A stretch of 44,473 bases of DNA from DASZCR01 sp035942915. GTDB lineage: Bacteria; Acidobacteriota; Blastocatellia; Pyrinomonadales; Pyrinomonadaceae. Below are positions 7,750 to 18,600 of the stretch, piece after piece (position 1 is the stretch's first letter; each line of letters begins with the position of its first letter). The notes below the pieces were generated by a model. That model made no database searches, had not been told where the DNA came from, and was given only the letters and a program-made list of their open reading frames with translations. The translations under genes were made by a program, and so were the position numbers. Location: NCBI GenBank assembly GCA_035942915.1, contig DASZCR010000323.1, forward strand, positions 1 through 44,473. Reading direction: 5' to 3'.

Positions 7750-9573
7750 TTAGTTGTCGATGGCGGGGAGGATGTATTGGGGGACGTAAATCCATTGTGG
7801 GATGAACGTGCCCCGGTCGGCGTAGTTGCCGCCGTAGAATGCTATGACGAGGTCGAGTTCGGGTATTCCGAGGACGATTTGTCCGCCGTTACCGGCCGCG
7901 AAAAAGGCGCGCACGGTGCGCCCCTTGTATGGGTAGTCTTCCACCCACCAGAGATATCCGTATTTACGCGTGCCGGTCTCCATGCGTTGGGTCTGCCAGT
8001 TATAGGCGGTCGTCTTGTCTATATTAACGACGTGGGAGGTGGCGCGGCGTGTCCACTCCGGCGTCAGAATCCGACGACCGTTCCACGTCCCGCCGTTCAG
8101 GTGCAACTGTCCGAGTTTCATAAAATCGCGCGGCAGGAAACGCACGCTGCCGCCCATGTAGGCGTCGCCCGTCGGCGTCAGGTTCAGGTAATAGCGTTTG
8201 ATGGCGAGCGGCTCGGCAATCAAGTTCTGAAACAGCACCGGCAGAAATTGTCTGGAAGCGCTTTGCAGCACGCCGCCGACGAGGTTCGGCTGGACGCTGC
8301 AATAGACGGCCTTCTCGCCCGGCTGACGAACCATTTTCAAATCGAGCGCGAACTTGTAATAGCCCGGCTGCGCGGTCTGTTCGAGCATGTTCTCTTCGTT
8401 GCCGGGTGATTTCGCGTCGGCGTCGTCGCAATCCAGACCAGAAGACATCGTGAGCAGGCTTTCAACCGTGAGGGCTTTTTTTCGCGGCTCAAGGTCTGTT
8501 GGAAACGCGCCGCCGTTCATCACTTGATAGACCGGAGTTGAGACATCGACGGGGATGCCTGCTTTGATTGATGCGCCGACCAAGGTCGCGGTCAGACTCT
8601 TGGCGGCCGAGCGCGTGTCGTGCGGTTTGTCACGATGTTCGCCGTGAAAATATTCTTCTAAAACCAGCTTGCCGCGACGCGCAATCAAGACGCCGTGCAT
8701 CTCCTGCGAGTTGACGGAATCAATCGGCGTATCAATGAGCATCTGAATGAATTTCTCAATCCGCGCGCGTGAGATGCCGACCTGTTCGACTGAAGCGGTC
8801 TGCCAACCATCGTCGAGCGGAGTCGGCGGCGCATAGACGTAAGAGGCTGTCGGACGGCCGCGCGGGTAGAAATCGCTCATCGCGTTCGGCTCAACGCGCT
8901 GGAAATCGAAAGTGGCGCCGCGCATCGGGAAGAAGAGCGACAACACTCCGGTCTGGTCGTCATACCTGCCTGCGGCGAGAACGCGACCCTTCGCGTCGGC
9001 TGTATCTGCGGCGAAGAGTTTGACGATTTCTCCTTCGCGTTCGAGATGGTCGATGCGAATGAATCTGCCGAGATTGCGTTCCGGGTTGCGCAGGAATGCG
9101 CCGACCGTGCCGTCCTCTCTGGGCTTGACCATCAGATAAAAAGTTATCGTGTCGGGCAGCGGCGACACCTCGCCGCGCCAGACGTTCCGCCTGTCTCTGT
9201 TGAGCGTCACGGGCGAAGCGTAGGACGTGCCGTTTTCGCTGGTGGCGGGCTGAATCCAGTGACCGAATATTTTGGTGCGACGCTCGTCGAACTTCCCTCG
9301 AAAAGAACCTCTGCCGCCCGGCAACTCGAAAGAGATGGCATCCCCTTCGAGTTTGGCGATGCCTGTGCGCCCGGAGATTTCCGCACGCCATTCATTGTTC
9401 GCCTGTCTAATAATCAACAACCCGCCGACATCCGAGCCGGAGCGACGTTTCGCTTCCCACAGCCCGGCCAGTTGTCTGGCCGAGTCGGCTTGCGCTTTCG
9501 CCGTTTGCATCAGCGAAGTGCCGCAGAGCAGAAGCGACGCCATCAGACATCGCAGAAGGAAAGATACTTTCAT
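7750..9573 (-). CDS. Secreted serine hydrolase, class C beta-lactamase fold, with N-terminal beta domain
   Basis: A 607-residue protein starting M-K-V-S-F-L-L with a signal peptide (about residues 1-28); GAGGAG precedes the ATG at 9573. Residues about 35-230 form a beta-rich region of unknown fold. The hydrolase domain follows with S-A-A-K (Ser322, Lys325) as nucleophile and base, and Y-C-S (about 424-426) as the variant of Y-x-N. The third motif appears as G-N-G-G-Q. This combination resembles 6-aminohexanoate-dimer hydrolase (NylB-like) and esterase EstB relatives more than true beta-lactamases. Its natural substrate is unknown. It is one of three secreted proteins of this fold in the window. 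Confidence 0.85.
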   Translation of the reverse strand: MKVSFLLRCLMASLLLCGTSLMQTAKAQADSARQLAGLWEAKRRSGSDVGGLLIIRQANNEWRAEISGRTGIAKLEGDAISFELPGGRGSFRGKFDERRTKIFGHWIQPATSENGTSYASPVTLNRDRRNVWRGEVSPLPDTITFYLMVKPREDGTVGAFLRNPERNLGRFIRIDHLEREGEIVKLFAADTADAKGRVLAAGRYDDQTGVLSLFFPMRGATFDFQRVEPNAMSDFYPRGRPTASYVYAPPTPLDDGWQTASVEQVGISRARIEKFIQMLIDTPIDSVNSQEMHGVLIARRGKLVLEEYFHGEHRDKPHDTRSAAKSLTATLVGASIKAGIPVDVSTPVYQVMNGGAFPTDLEPRKKALTVESLLTMSSGLDCDDADAKSPGNEENMLEQTAQPGYYKFALDLKMVRQPGEKAVYCSVQPNLVGGVLQSASRQFLPVLFQNLIAEPLAIKRYYLNLTPTGDAYMGGSVRFLPRDFMKLGQLHLNGGTWNGRRILTPEWTRRATSHVVNIDKTTAYNWQTQRMETGTRKYGYLWWVEDYPYKGRTVRAFFAAGNGGQIVLGIPELDLVIAFYGGNYADRGTFIPQWIYVPQYILPAIDN

Positions 9574-10149
9574 CGTTGACACAACTCTCCTCAGAAGAGA
9601 ACTTGCAAGTTCTCTCAGAGACACACCCGCACCGTGTTTTTGTTCCAAATAAAGCACCGACGCTCTTGGTCGTCGCAAAGTGTTGCCTCTTGGCGACGAA
9701 GGTCTTGACGGGCAGGGCGGCCTCTGAAAGTTCCGAAATCTCCAAAAATAAAGACTTTTAATTTAGATTTTTGAATTCAAATTCGCCGCGCCCCTTGCGT
9801 CCCTTTCCCTATACGGTTGAAAAAACTTGTCTTAGCGCGAGAACTCAGAGCGCGGCGAATGCGGAATGGCAATTGCCATGAGCCTCCGAGAGGGAACAAA
9901 TTTATAGACCGCTGCCCATCAAAGCACTTGAGGCACGGTTGGTTGCCGGGGCAGAGACGCGCCAGCTTCAATCGCAAAAATCGTTCCCACTACAGACACA
10001 CCCTCTGCCCTTAACTCTTTGTCAAACATTCGGGCATCAGGCCGGAGAGGCGCGTCTCACAATCCATCCGGTCGCGCCTTGATGTTACCTAACACTACTC
10101 ACAAGCGGGTCAGCCACATCAGGTAGAAACGTCGATAACGGAGGTTACA
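9574..10149. other. Intergenic region and leader of the Oar-like receptor, with competing inverted repeats
   Basis: No convincing gene lies here. The part nearest the serine hydrolase (about 9740-9785) is AT-rich and could hold divergent promoters. Closer to the receptor, three complementary pairs overlap: GGGCAGAG (9949-9956) with CTCTGCCC (10003-10010), GAGACGCGCC (9954-9963) with GGCGCGTCTC (10049-10058), and AGGCGCG (10048-10054) with CGCGCCT (10073-10079). Pairs one and two exclude each other, as do two and three. This could be a switching leader or chance in GC-rich DNA. The receptor's ribosome binding site GGAGG lies 5 nt before its ATG. Confidence 0.4.
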
Positions 10150-13100
10150 ATGAAAAGCTTTCCCAGGGCTGGAAGCCGCGTCAATCTCACGCTTCTCGGT
10201 GCGCTGCTGTTTTCACTTTTGGCCTGCTCCGATGCTTTCGCGCAGACCGGCACGGCGACCGTGCGCGGCACGGTACGCGACGCGCAGGGGGCAGCCGTCC
10301 CTGGCGCTTCCGTCGTCTTGCGCAATGAGGCCAAGAACTTCACACGCACGCAGACGACCAACTCCGAGGGCGGCTACGTCTTCACCGCTGTTCCGCCCGA
10401 CACCTACACCGTCGAGGCAGAGGCCACCGGATTCAAGAAGGTACTCATCACGGACGTTCACGCGCTCGTCGATACGCCGGTCGAAGTAGATGTCAAACTC
10501 GAAATCGGCGCGCTCACGGAAGTCATCAACGTTACGGCCTCGACCGATGCCCCGCTCAACACGACGGACGCCAGCATCGGCGCGGCCTTCGAGTCGCAGC
10601 GCATCCAAGAACTGCCGCTGAACGCGCGCAACGTCAACAACCTGCTCGCACTTCAACCCGGCGTCACACGTCAGGGCGAGGTTAACGGCGGCCGACGCGA
10701 CCAGGCCAACTTCACGCTCGACGGTGTTGACACCAACGAGCAGCAGACCGGCCTCGACATCGTCAATCCGAGCGGCACGGTCACGCCCGGCGACGCTTTT
10801 GCCAGCGTCATTCGCGTCCACCCAGACTCGGTGCAGGAGTTCCGCGTCACGACCTCGAACCCGAACTCGACGCAGGGACGCTCCTCCGGCGCGCAGGTCT
10901 CGCTCGTCACCAAGTCCGGCACGAACGAATGGCACGGCTCGCTCTACGAGTTTCATCGCAACACGGCGACGACGGCCAACGACTACTTCAACAACGCGCT
11001 CGGCCGCAACCCCGACGGCTCGCTCATCGCCCCGCGCCCGAAACTCATCCGCAACATCTTCGGCGGCTCCATCGGCGGCCCCATCAAACCCGACCGCCTC
11101 TTCTTCTTCTATAGCTACGAAGGCCGCCGCGACGCAGAGGAACAGTCCGTGCTGCGTAACGTGCCGACGGCGACGCTCAGACAGGGCATCGTCCGTTATC
11201 GCAATCTCGACGGCGGCATCACGACGCTGACCCCCGCCGACATCGCCGCGATTTACCCTGCGACGGGCGGCGTCAATCCTGCGGCGCTCGCTATCTTGCA
11301 GACCGCGCCGCTGCCGAACGACTTCACCATCGGCGACGGCCTCAATCGCGCGGGCTTCCGTTTCAACGCGCCCGTCTCAAGCGAGTTGAACGTCCACATC
11401 GCGCGCTTCGACCTGACGCTCAATCAACGTCAGTCGCTCTTCTTCCGCGCCGCCTATCAGGACGACCTCTACGGTCAAGCGCCGATGTTCCCGGACACGC
11501 CGCGTCCGAGTCTGTGGGTCAATCCGAAGGCTTACGCCATCGGTCATACGTGGTCTGTGACGAACACGCTCGTCAACAACCTGCGTTTGGGACTGACGCG
11601 CGCAGCTTTCACACAACAGGGCGACAGCAGCGAAACCTCCGTCGCCTTCCGCGACGTGTTCCAGCCGCGCCTCTATCGTCGCACGCTCAGCCGCACGACG
11701 CCGGTCTTCAACGTCGTCGACGATGTCTCTTGGGTGAAGGGCACGCACACCGTCCAGTTCGGTACGAACATGCGCTTCATACGCAACAACCGCATCTCGT
11801 TTCAGAACTCGTTCGACGCGGCGCTGACCAACTATCAGTTCTACGAAACGGGCGGCTCTTCCATCAGAGACCCGCTCGCCGGAACGCTCGACCCGGATTT
11901 CGAGTTTGACTACGGCGTTGCTGCCACGACCGTGCTCGGACGCTTCTCGCAGTACAGCATCCGTTCAAACTTCGACATCAACGGCGAGCCGCTTCCGCCC
12001 GGAAGCCCCGCCGAGCGTTCGCTGGCAACCGAAGAGTACGAGTTCTACGGACAGGATACGTGGAAGCTGCGGCCGAACCTGACGCTGACCTACGGTCTGC
12101 GTTGGGGCGTCAACACGCCCGTCTATGAACGCAACGGCCTCCAACTCGTACCGACGACCAATCTCGGCGACTTCCTTGAGCGACGCCTCGCCAGCGCCGC
12201 CGCCGGAACACCGCTCAACGAATTGATAACCTTCGACCTCGGCGGCAAGGTTCACGACCGACCCGGCTTCTACGAGACGGACAAGGACAACTTCGCCCCG
12301 ACGTTCGCCGTCGCCTGGTCGCCGAACTTCGGCGACAACTTCTTCGGCCGTCTGATTGGGCGCGACGGCCGCTCGGTCATACGCGGCGGCTTCCGCATGC
12401 TCTACGACCGCGTCGGCAGCCAACTGGCCGTCAGTTCCGAGTCGGAAAACTCCTTCGGCTTCACCTCCGAATCGACCAACGGCTCGACCTCGACGAACAC
12501 GACGACGCGACTGGGGCCGCTCGTCACCGGGCTTAATCCCGACGTGCGTAGTTTCCCGCGCGTCAGCGCACCCGCGTCGCTGACCTTCCCGCTGTCGTTC
12601 CCGCCGGACGAAGTAGACCGCATCGTCGCAGGCATCGACCAGTCGCTTACCTCGCCGGTTCACTACTCCTGGAACGTGAGCTACGGGCGCGAACTGCCGA
12701 AGGGACTCTCCTTCGAGGCGAGCTATCTCGGACGCGCGGCGCGCAATCTGCTCCTCGTGCGCGATGTCATGCACCTGAACAACCTCGTCGATAAAGCGTC
12801 GGGGCTGGATTGGTACGGAGCGGCCGGTGCGCTCAACGACCTGCGTCTTGCCAACGCGCCGGTCGAGAGCGTGAAGCCGATACCTTACTTCGAGAACCTG
12901 TTCCCCGGACTCGGCGACATCTTCTTCGGCGACCCGTCGCTTTCGTCAACGCAGGCCGCCTATCTGCTGCACGCGCGCAGCGCGGTCGGCGGCTTCGACA
13001 TCACAGACTTCACGCTCATGCAGTTGATTCTCGACGATGTGGGCGTCTTCCCGAACGCGTTCTTCCATCCGCAGTACGCGGCGCTGCAAACGCTCTCAAG

Positions 13101-13914
13101 CGTCGGCAAGTCGAACTATCACGGCGGCACGTTCTCGCTCCGCCAGCGTTTCCGCAACGAGTTTCTCTTCGACTTCAACTACACGCTCTCGAAGTCGATG
13201 GACAACGCCTCGACGCTCGAATCGCTGCGCGTGCTGAGCAACGTCATCCGCAACCCCATCGACCCCGACCTCGAATACTCTGTGTCGGACTTCGACGTGC
13301 GACACAACATCAACGCCAACTTCCTCGTGCAGCTACCGTTCGGTCGCGGCAAAGCGTTTTGGAGCGACATGGGCAGAGTCTCCAACACCTTCCTCGGCGG
13401 CTGGCAGCTTTCGGGCATCATGCGTTACCACTCTGGTCTCCCCGCCGGTTCGCCGGGAGATTTCGAGTGGGCGACGAACTGGCAATCGCAGAGCAACGGC
13501 GTGCGTCTGCGCGATGTGCGTTCGAGCAACTGCCCCAATGTCGATGGCTTCCCGAACCTCTTCTGCAACCCGACCCAAGCCTACCAATCATTCCGCAACG
13601 CGCGCGCGGGTGAAACCGGCGAGCGCAACATCACGACGCTGCGCATTCCCAGCTACTTCGCGCTCGACATGGGACTGACGAAGAACTTCTCGATGTGGTA
13701 TTCGGAAAACCACAAACTGCAATTCCGTTGGGAGGTCTTCAACGTCACCAACACGCAACGCTTCGGCGTCGTCAGCAACCTCGGACTCAACCCGGAGCCG
13801 TTCCGGTCTAACTCCGCGCCCGAAGACTTCGGCCGCTACATCGGCTCGCAGACGCCGGTCGGCGAGTCGCGTCCCGGACGCGTCATGCAGTTCGCACTGC
13901 GTTACGAGTTTTAA
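10150..13914 (+). CDS. Oar-like TonB-dependent receptor with carboxypeptidase-regulatory domain
   Basis: A 1254-residue outer-membrane protein. A signal peptide (about residues 1-32, ending A-F-A-Q) is followed by an Ig-like carboxypeptidase-regulatory domain (about 33-120; G-T-V-R-D-A-Q-G-A-A-V-P-G-A). A plug domain comes next (about 130-260; P-L-N-A-R-N-V-N-N-L-L, N-F-T-L-D-G-V-D-T-N). The rest is a long beta-barrel with alternating aromatic strands, ending in L-R-Y-E-F with a terminal Phe as expected for BAM recognition. Acidobacteriota carry many such Oar-type receptors. They are thought to import oligomers or to support adhesion and secretion, and the ligand here is unknown. The ATG has GGAGG 5 nt upstream. 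A strong terminator follows. Confidence 0.92.
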   Translation: MKSFPRAGSRVNLTLLGALLFSLLACSDAFAQTGTATVRGTVRDAQGAAVPGASVVLRNEAKNFTRTQTTNSEGGYVFTAVPPDTYTVEAEATGFKKVLITDVHALVDTPVEVDVKLEIGALTEVINVTASTDAPLNTTDASIGAAFESQRIQELPLNARNVNNLLALQPGVTRQGEVNGGRRDQANFTLDGVDTNEQQTGLDIVNPSGTVTPGDAFASVIRVHPDSVQEFRVTTSNPNSTQGRSSGAQVSLVTKSGTNEWHGSLYEFHRNTATTANDYFNNALGRNPDGSLIAPRPKLIRNIFGGSIGGPIKPDRLFFFYSYEGRRDAEEQSVLRNVPTATLRQGIVRYRNLDGGITTLTPADIAAIYPATGGVNPAALAILQTAPLPNDFTIGDGLNRAGFRFNAPVSSELNVHIARFDLTLNQRQSLFFRAAYQDDLYGQAPMFPDTPRPSLWVNPKAYAIGHTWSVTNTLVNNLRLGLTRAAFTQQGDSSETSVAFRDVFQPRLYRRTLSRTTPVFNVVDDVSWVKGTHTVQFGTNMRFIRNNRISFQNSFDAALTNYQFYETGGSSIRDPLAGTLDPDFEFDYGVAATTVLGRFSQYSIRSNFDINGEPLPPGSPAERSLATEEYEFYGQDTWKLRPNLTLTYGLRWGVNTPVYERNGLQLVPTTNLGDFLERRLASAAAGTPLNELITFDLGGKVHDRPGFYETDKDNFAPTFAVAWSPNFGDNFFGRLIGRDGRSVIRGGFRMLYDRVGSQLAVSSESENSFGFTSESTNGSTSTNTTTRLGPLVTGLNPDVRSFPRVSAPASLTFPLSFPPDEVDRIVAGIDQSLTSPVHYSWNVSYGRELPKGLSFEASYLGRAARNLLLVRDVMHLNNLVDKASGLDWYGAAGALNDLRLANAPVESVKPIPYFENLFPGLGDIFFGDPSLSSTQAAYLLHARSAVGGFDITDFTLMQLILDDVGVFPNAFFHPQYAALQTLSSVGKSNYHGGTFSLRQRFRNEFLFDFNYTLSKSMDNASTLESLRVLSNVIRNPIDPDLEYSVSDFDVRHNINANFLVQLPFGRGKAFWSDMGRVSNTFLGGWQLSGIMRYHSGLPAGSPGDFEWATNWQSQSNGVRLRDVRSSNCPNVDGFPNLFCNPTQAYQSFRNARAGETGERNITTLRIPSYFALDMGLTKNFSMWYSENHKLQFRWEVFNVTNTQRFGVVSNLGLNPEPFRSNSAPEDFGRYIGSQTPVGESRPGRVMQFALRYEF

Positions 13915-13937
13915 ACTCGAACCCTCTGACCCGACAC

Positions 13938-13972
13938 AAAGGCGCGCCGGATTCGCTTCCGACGCGCCTTTT
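13938..13972 (+). terminator. Rho-independent terminator of the Oar-like receptor gene
   Basis: AAAGGCGCG (13938-13946) pairs perfectly with CGCGCCTTT (13963-13971), and inner bases CGGA/TCCG extend the stem past one mismatch. The stem runs into TTTT on the plus strand. It begins 24 bp after the receptor stop codon. Confidence 0.8.
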
Positions 13973-14046
13973 GACGTTCCACTCTTACTCAATGAAACAA
14001 CTGTTCGCCTGACCACCATCTCACGCCGAGCGAAACTAGGTGGCGT

Positions 14047-15513
14047 TTACTTTTCGACGGCCGCGAGCAGTCCGCGAATCATCTCGACGACGGGCTGGCT
14101 GCCGCCGCTGTAGTTCGACATCACGACCGCCGTGTAGCCGTTGCTGAGGTGCATGTCGAGATTCGAGCTGATGCCGAGGAAGCCGCCGCTGTGGCCGACG
14201 ATTGAGCCGCCGTCGAGAATCATAAAGCCGTAACCGTAGTTGGGCGAGTTCAGTTCCGGCCGCGCCGAGAAGAGCGTCTTCCGAGATTCAGCGTTCAGGA
14301 GTTTTCCTGAACGCAGCGCCGCGTCGAAGCGCAACAAGTCCTCGACCGTCGAGTAGCCGCCGCCGGCCGGGCCGCCCCGAATGACGTGCGCGAAGACGTT
14401 GTTGCGGAAATAGACCCCGCCTTCGCCGAACTGTTTATCGTAGCCGACCGCGAGGTTCGGGTTGACGCGGTCGAGTTCGTAAGCGTCCGTGCTCGTCATC
14501 CCGGCCGGACGATAGATATTCTCGCGGATGTACTCGAAATAGTCCTGCCCCGTCACCTTCTCGATAATCGCACCGAGCACGAGCATCCCCGTGTTGCTAT
14601 ACGACCAGCGCGAGCCTGGCTCGAAGGCGAGGCGCTCGCCCTTCGCCAGCCCCATCATGTCGCTGACCGAGCGGAAGCGTGCGCGCGAAGACTTCTGAAA
14701 CTCTTCGTTGAAGTAGCTGCCGAGTCCTGAGGTGTGCGTCAGCAGGTGCTTGATTTTGATTTTCGCGGCCTCCTCCGCCGTCGGAAAATCGGGGAGGAAT
14801 TTCGACAAAGGGTCTTCATAAGAGAGCTTACCGCGCTCGACCAATTGCGCGATGGCGACGGCCGTGAACATCTTGTTCATCGAACCGAGATTGAACTTCG
14901 TATCCACGCGATTCGGAACGTCGAAATCCTTGTTCGCCTTTCCGTAAGCCTTGTTGTAGAGAGGCCGACCGTCTTTTGCCAGCAGCACGGCTCCTGAGAA
15001 GAGGTCTGCCTCGGCCATCTTCTTCACGAACGCATCGAGTTCGCTGACGACCTCTTGCTCGGAGAGTCTGCGCGTGGGCGCGACGGCGGGAGCGGGTCTC
15101 GTGGCGATGCCCGCGATGCGGTGCGGCGCGGCTGGCTCAACCTCGACGATGAGTCTCATGCGGCGGCCGGTAATCTTTGCGCGCACGAGCGCGGTCGCAC
15201 CGGCAGACGTGGCCTCCTCGACGCGCTCGACTTCCAGACCGCGCGACCTGTCCTGCATTTGCAGAATGAAGTTCACGTGTGCGTCGAGCGGGGCGCGATT
15301 AAGAAACGTGGGCGCGTAGGTTCGCTGGACAAACTCACGGACGGCCTTGAGGTCGCCCGAACCGATGATGCGTGCCAACTCCGTGATGCGTTCGACGGCG
15401 GGGCTGCTCAGCGCAGCAGCCTCTGCGGCAGGCTGTTGCGCGGCAACGTCAGTGACGACGACGCACAACAGCAGCAGGGTCAGAAGACAGGTGCGAAGAC
15501 TTGTGGCAGGCAT
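14047..15513 (-). CDS. Secreted serine hydrolase (beta-lactamase/S12 family)
   Basis: A 488-residue protein with a signal peptide (about residues 1-25, ending V-A-A-Q). An alpha/beta region at about 35-140 precedes the hydrolase domain. The catalytic set is complete: S-M-N-K (Ser211, Lys214), Y-S-N (305-307) and H-S-G (441-443, in place of K-T-G). The H-S-G form is typical of the D-aminopeptidase/esterase branch, so a peptidase or esterase role is more likely than antibiotic resistance. The second of two closely spaced ATGs (15513) is chosen because GGAGG lies 6 nt before it but touches the first. An inverted repeat just upstream may be an operator. Confidence 0.88.
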   Translation of the reverse strand: MPATSLRTCLLTLLLLCVVVTDVAAQQPAAEAAALSSPAVERITELARIIGSGDLKAVREFVQRTYAPTFLNRAPLDAHVNFILQMQDRSRGLEVERVEEATSAGATALVRAKITGRRMRLIVEVEPAAPHRIAGIATRPAPAVAPTRRLSEQEVVSELDAFVKKMAEADLFSGAVLLAKDGRPLYNKAYGKANKDFDVPNRVDTKFNLGSMNKMFTAVAIAQLVERGKLSYEDPLSKFLPDFPTAEEAAKIKIKHLLTHTSGLGSYFNEEFQKSSRARFRSVSDMMGLAKGERLAFEPGSRWSYSNTGMLVLGAIIEKVTGQDYFEYIRENIYRPAGMTSTDAYELDRVNPNLAVGYDKQFGEGGVYFRNNVFAHVIRGGPAGGGYSTVEDLLRFDAALRSGKLLNAESRKTLFSARPELNSPNYGYGFMILDGGSIVGHSGGFLGISSNLDMHLSNGYTAVVMSNYSGGSQPVVEMIRGLLAAVEK

Positions 15514-15534
15514 TAACATCCTCCAGTGGAATTT

Positions 15535-15557
15535 TGACCAGATTGGTTTTCTGGTCA
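15535..15557. promoter_or_regulatory. Operator-like inverted repeat upstream of the serine hydrolase
   Basis: TGACCAGA (15535-15542) and TCTGGTCA (15550-15557) form a perfect 8-bp palindrome with a 7-nt spacer. It sits 22-44 bp before the start codon of the minus-strand hydrolase, where a dimeric repressor or activator would act. No matching regulator gene is adjacent. Confidence 0.4.
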
Positions 15558-15606
15558 GTGGAGCGATATACGATGCGCCCCGGCGCGGGGTTTCACCATT
15601 GGAAGC

Positions 15607-15660
15607 AGAAAACCCGCCGCACGCGTGACTGACCTGAGCAGTGGCGCGTGCGGCGGGGTT
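15607..15660 (-). terminator. Rho-independent terminator of the tricorn-like protease gene
   Basis: Read on the minus strand, a GCCGCACGCG arm pairs with CGCGTGCGGC (plus-strand arms about 15616-15625 and 15645-15654), closed by further A/T and C/G pairs, and is followed by TTTTC. The loop is about 20 nt. It begins about 20 bp after the protease stop codon. Confidence 0.65.
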
Positions 15661-15681
15661 AGGGTCGCGGGAGTCGAGCCG

Positions 15682-18600
15682 TCAGCGTTGCGACTTCGCG
15701 GGGGGTAGTTTCGGGGTTGAGACGACTATCGGGTTCTTCTTCAACTGGTCGAGCAGATATGCGACGGCCGCTTCCAACTGCGGGTCGCGCCCGTCTGCGA
15801 CCAAATCGGGTCTCGCATCAACCTCGATGTCAGGACTCACGCCCCTGTTCTCCGCAATCCACTCGCCCGTCTTCGGGTCGAAGCGTGTGTAACCGGGTGC
15901 GCTGACCTGACTGCCGTCGAGCAACTCTCGAAATTCGGCGATGCCGACGAGCGCGCCCAGTGTCCGCGTGCCGATGAGCGGGCCGAGTCCGAGGTCGCGG
16001 AACATCCAAGGCGTCAGGTCGCCGCCCGAACCGGCGTAGCCGTTAATCAACATCGCCTTCGGGCCGTTAATCGCCTGCATCTCGGAGCCGCCCTGCCAGT
16101 GGCGCGCATGAATCACGGTCTGCCAGCGGCGCGCGAGCGTCGGCAGAACCATCGGCTGCGGGCTGCCGCCGGAGTTGAAACGCCCATCGAGGATGATGGC
16201 GTCCTTGTCGGTCTGCGCGTAGTAGCCGCGTATGAACTCAATCTGCCCCGTCCGCGCCGTGTCCGGGTAGTGTATGTAGCCGACGCGGCCGCCCGACAGT
16301 TGCTCGACCTTTCGCCGATTCCCTTCTACCCATTCGTAGTAGCGCAATTGCGACTCGCCCGCCAGAGGTTTGACGCGCACCTTCCGCGCACCTTCAAGCG
16401 AAGGTCGTTCGTTGACCGTCAACGTCACGACGCGGTTCGCCTTGTTAATCAGAAGCGAGTTCGGGTGCGTCTTGGCGTTGACCGCGTGGCCGTCGATTTC
16501 CAGAAGATAGTCGCCCGCCTTGACGTTGACGCCAGGCTCGCCGAGCGGCCCGCGCCATGCGTCATGCGTGAGAGTGCCGTGATAGATGCGCTTGAAGCGC
16601 ACCCACTGGCCGTCGCGCTCGTAGTCTGCGCCGAGCATGGCGGCGCTGGCGGCGCGGTCGGCCGCACCGGGTTCGGGCGGCGCAGGGTCAACGTAAGCAT
16701 GAGACGTACCGAGTTCGCCAATCAACAGACCAATCACGTAGTAGAGGTCTTGCCGGTGTCTGACGTGAGGCAAATACTGTTCGTAGTGCTTGCCAATCGC
16801 CTTCCAGTCGAGTCCCCAGAGGTCTTCGCGGAAGAAGCCGTCGCGCTCGACGCGCCAGGCCTCCCAGAACATCTGCCGCCATTCGGCACTGGGGTCAACC
16901 GAGACCTCGACGGCCTGCGTGTCTATCTTGCCGTCGCCATGCTTGACGCCCGGCTTGGCCTCGGCGACGCCGAGCGTGCCGTCTGCGAAGTAGACGAACT
17001 TGCTCCGGTCAGGGTTGAACATGAAGCGCAGTTCCGGCCCCTCGTAGATGTTGGAAGTCTGCTTCGAGCCGAGGTCGAACTTGCGGAGTTTGCCTTCCGT
17101 GTAGTGAAAGACGCCGTTGCTTGCGCCGATGAGCGCGCCGGGCGCACCGGCCGGGAGCGGCAGCGCCACCGCACGCGACTGCAAACCCTCAAGGTCAATC
17201 TTTATCGGCGACGGCGCGGGCGCGGGCTGGTCGCCTTTGGCGTTGCCGCTTCCGGCCGTCTCCTCTTCGTCGTCGCTCTTGGGAAACAGTGGATTGCTCA
17301 GGTCTTTCGCCAGCGGCAGCAGGTAGATGCGGTCTGCGTTCTCGACCTTCAAGCTGGCTTCATATCTGCCCGAAGTTGGCGAGAAGGTTCTGGCCGAGGT
17401 GAAGTAGAGATACTTGCCCGTGAGGTCGAAGGTGACGTTGCTGTCGTCGTACATGCCGTCGGTCACGCGCGTCGCCTTGCCCGTCGCCAACTCGTAGAGG
17501 TAGATGGAGCGGAAGCCGTTTTTGCCGGGAAGGACGTATGCAATCCAACGACTGTCGGGCGACCAATCGAACATGAACCCGCCGAAGTTGTCGCTCTTCG
17601 TGACTTGCTTCGCCTCACGCGTTTCGAGGTCGAGGACGAACAGCGTCTCGTCGATTGTCCAATATGCCAGCCGCTTCGAGTCGGGCGACCAGTTGAAGCC
17701 GCGTATGGTCTTGCCCGTATGGTTGGTGAGTTGTGTGGCCTCGCCTCCGGCTGCCGGTCTGGCGAAGACCTGAAACTCGCCGGTCGCATCGCTCAGGTAA
17801 GCGATTGTTTTGCCGTCGGGCGACCAGCGCGGACGCTGCTCACGCACGCCCGGCGTGGAGGTCAGGTTCCTGACGATTTCGCCGTCCGACCCTATCTGGA
17901 AAATCTCTCCCCGCGCCTCGACAGCAATGCGGTTCGCCTTCGGTGAAGGCGAAAGCGAGGTGATGGCTTTGCCGACCTTGAGCGTGTAGGGACGCGCCGA
18001 CAACTCGTCGCCTTTGACATTGAATCTGAGCTTCTCATCTTTGCCCGTCGCAATCTCGTAGGCGTGCAGATACCCGTCGTGCTCGTAGACGATGGTCTGG
18101 CCGTCGGTGTTCGGCCACTTGATGTCAACGTCTGAGTAACGCGTCAGTTGCGTGTCCTTCTTCGTTGCCAGGTCGTAGCGATAGAGGTTGACGGTTCCCT
18201 GATGACGGTCGCTCACGTAATAGATGGACTCGCCGACGACCATCGGGAACCACGAGTTCTCACCCTTGTTCGGCAACTCCGTGTACTGATTGGACGTGAA
18301 GTCGTAGATGGCAATCTTGCCGTAGTTTCCGCCGCGATAGCGACGCCAGTTCTGCGTGTGTGCGCCGATGCGCGTATAGGCGACGCGCTTGCCGTCAGGG
18401 AAGAAAGAACCGTCGCTGAACTCGAACAGAGGCGTCTCGGAGGGCAGCCCGCCGTCCGGCTCGATAAGCCACAGACGCGTCTGCCGCGTCGTGAAACTTC
18501 CGGCCGTAGAGGTGTAGGCAATCTTGCCGTCGTGCGTCCATCCGACCACGCCCTCGCCGTACGGGTCGTAGGTGAGTCGCTTCGGAGCGCCGCCGCCGAA

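Noticed and set aside
10213..10956. Long antisense frames across the Oar-like receptor and other GC-rich genes
   Set aside because: They mirror the codon pattern of the real genes on the other strand and have low-complexity Arg/Ala/Val-rich products.
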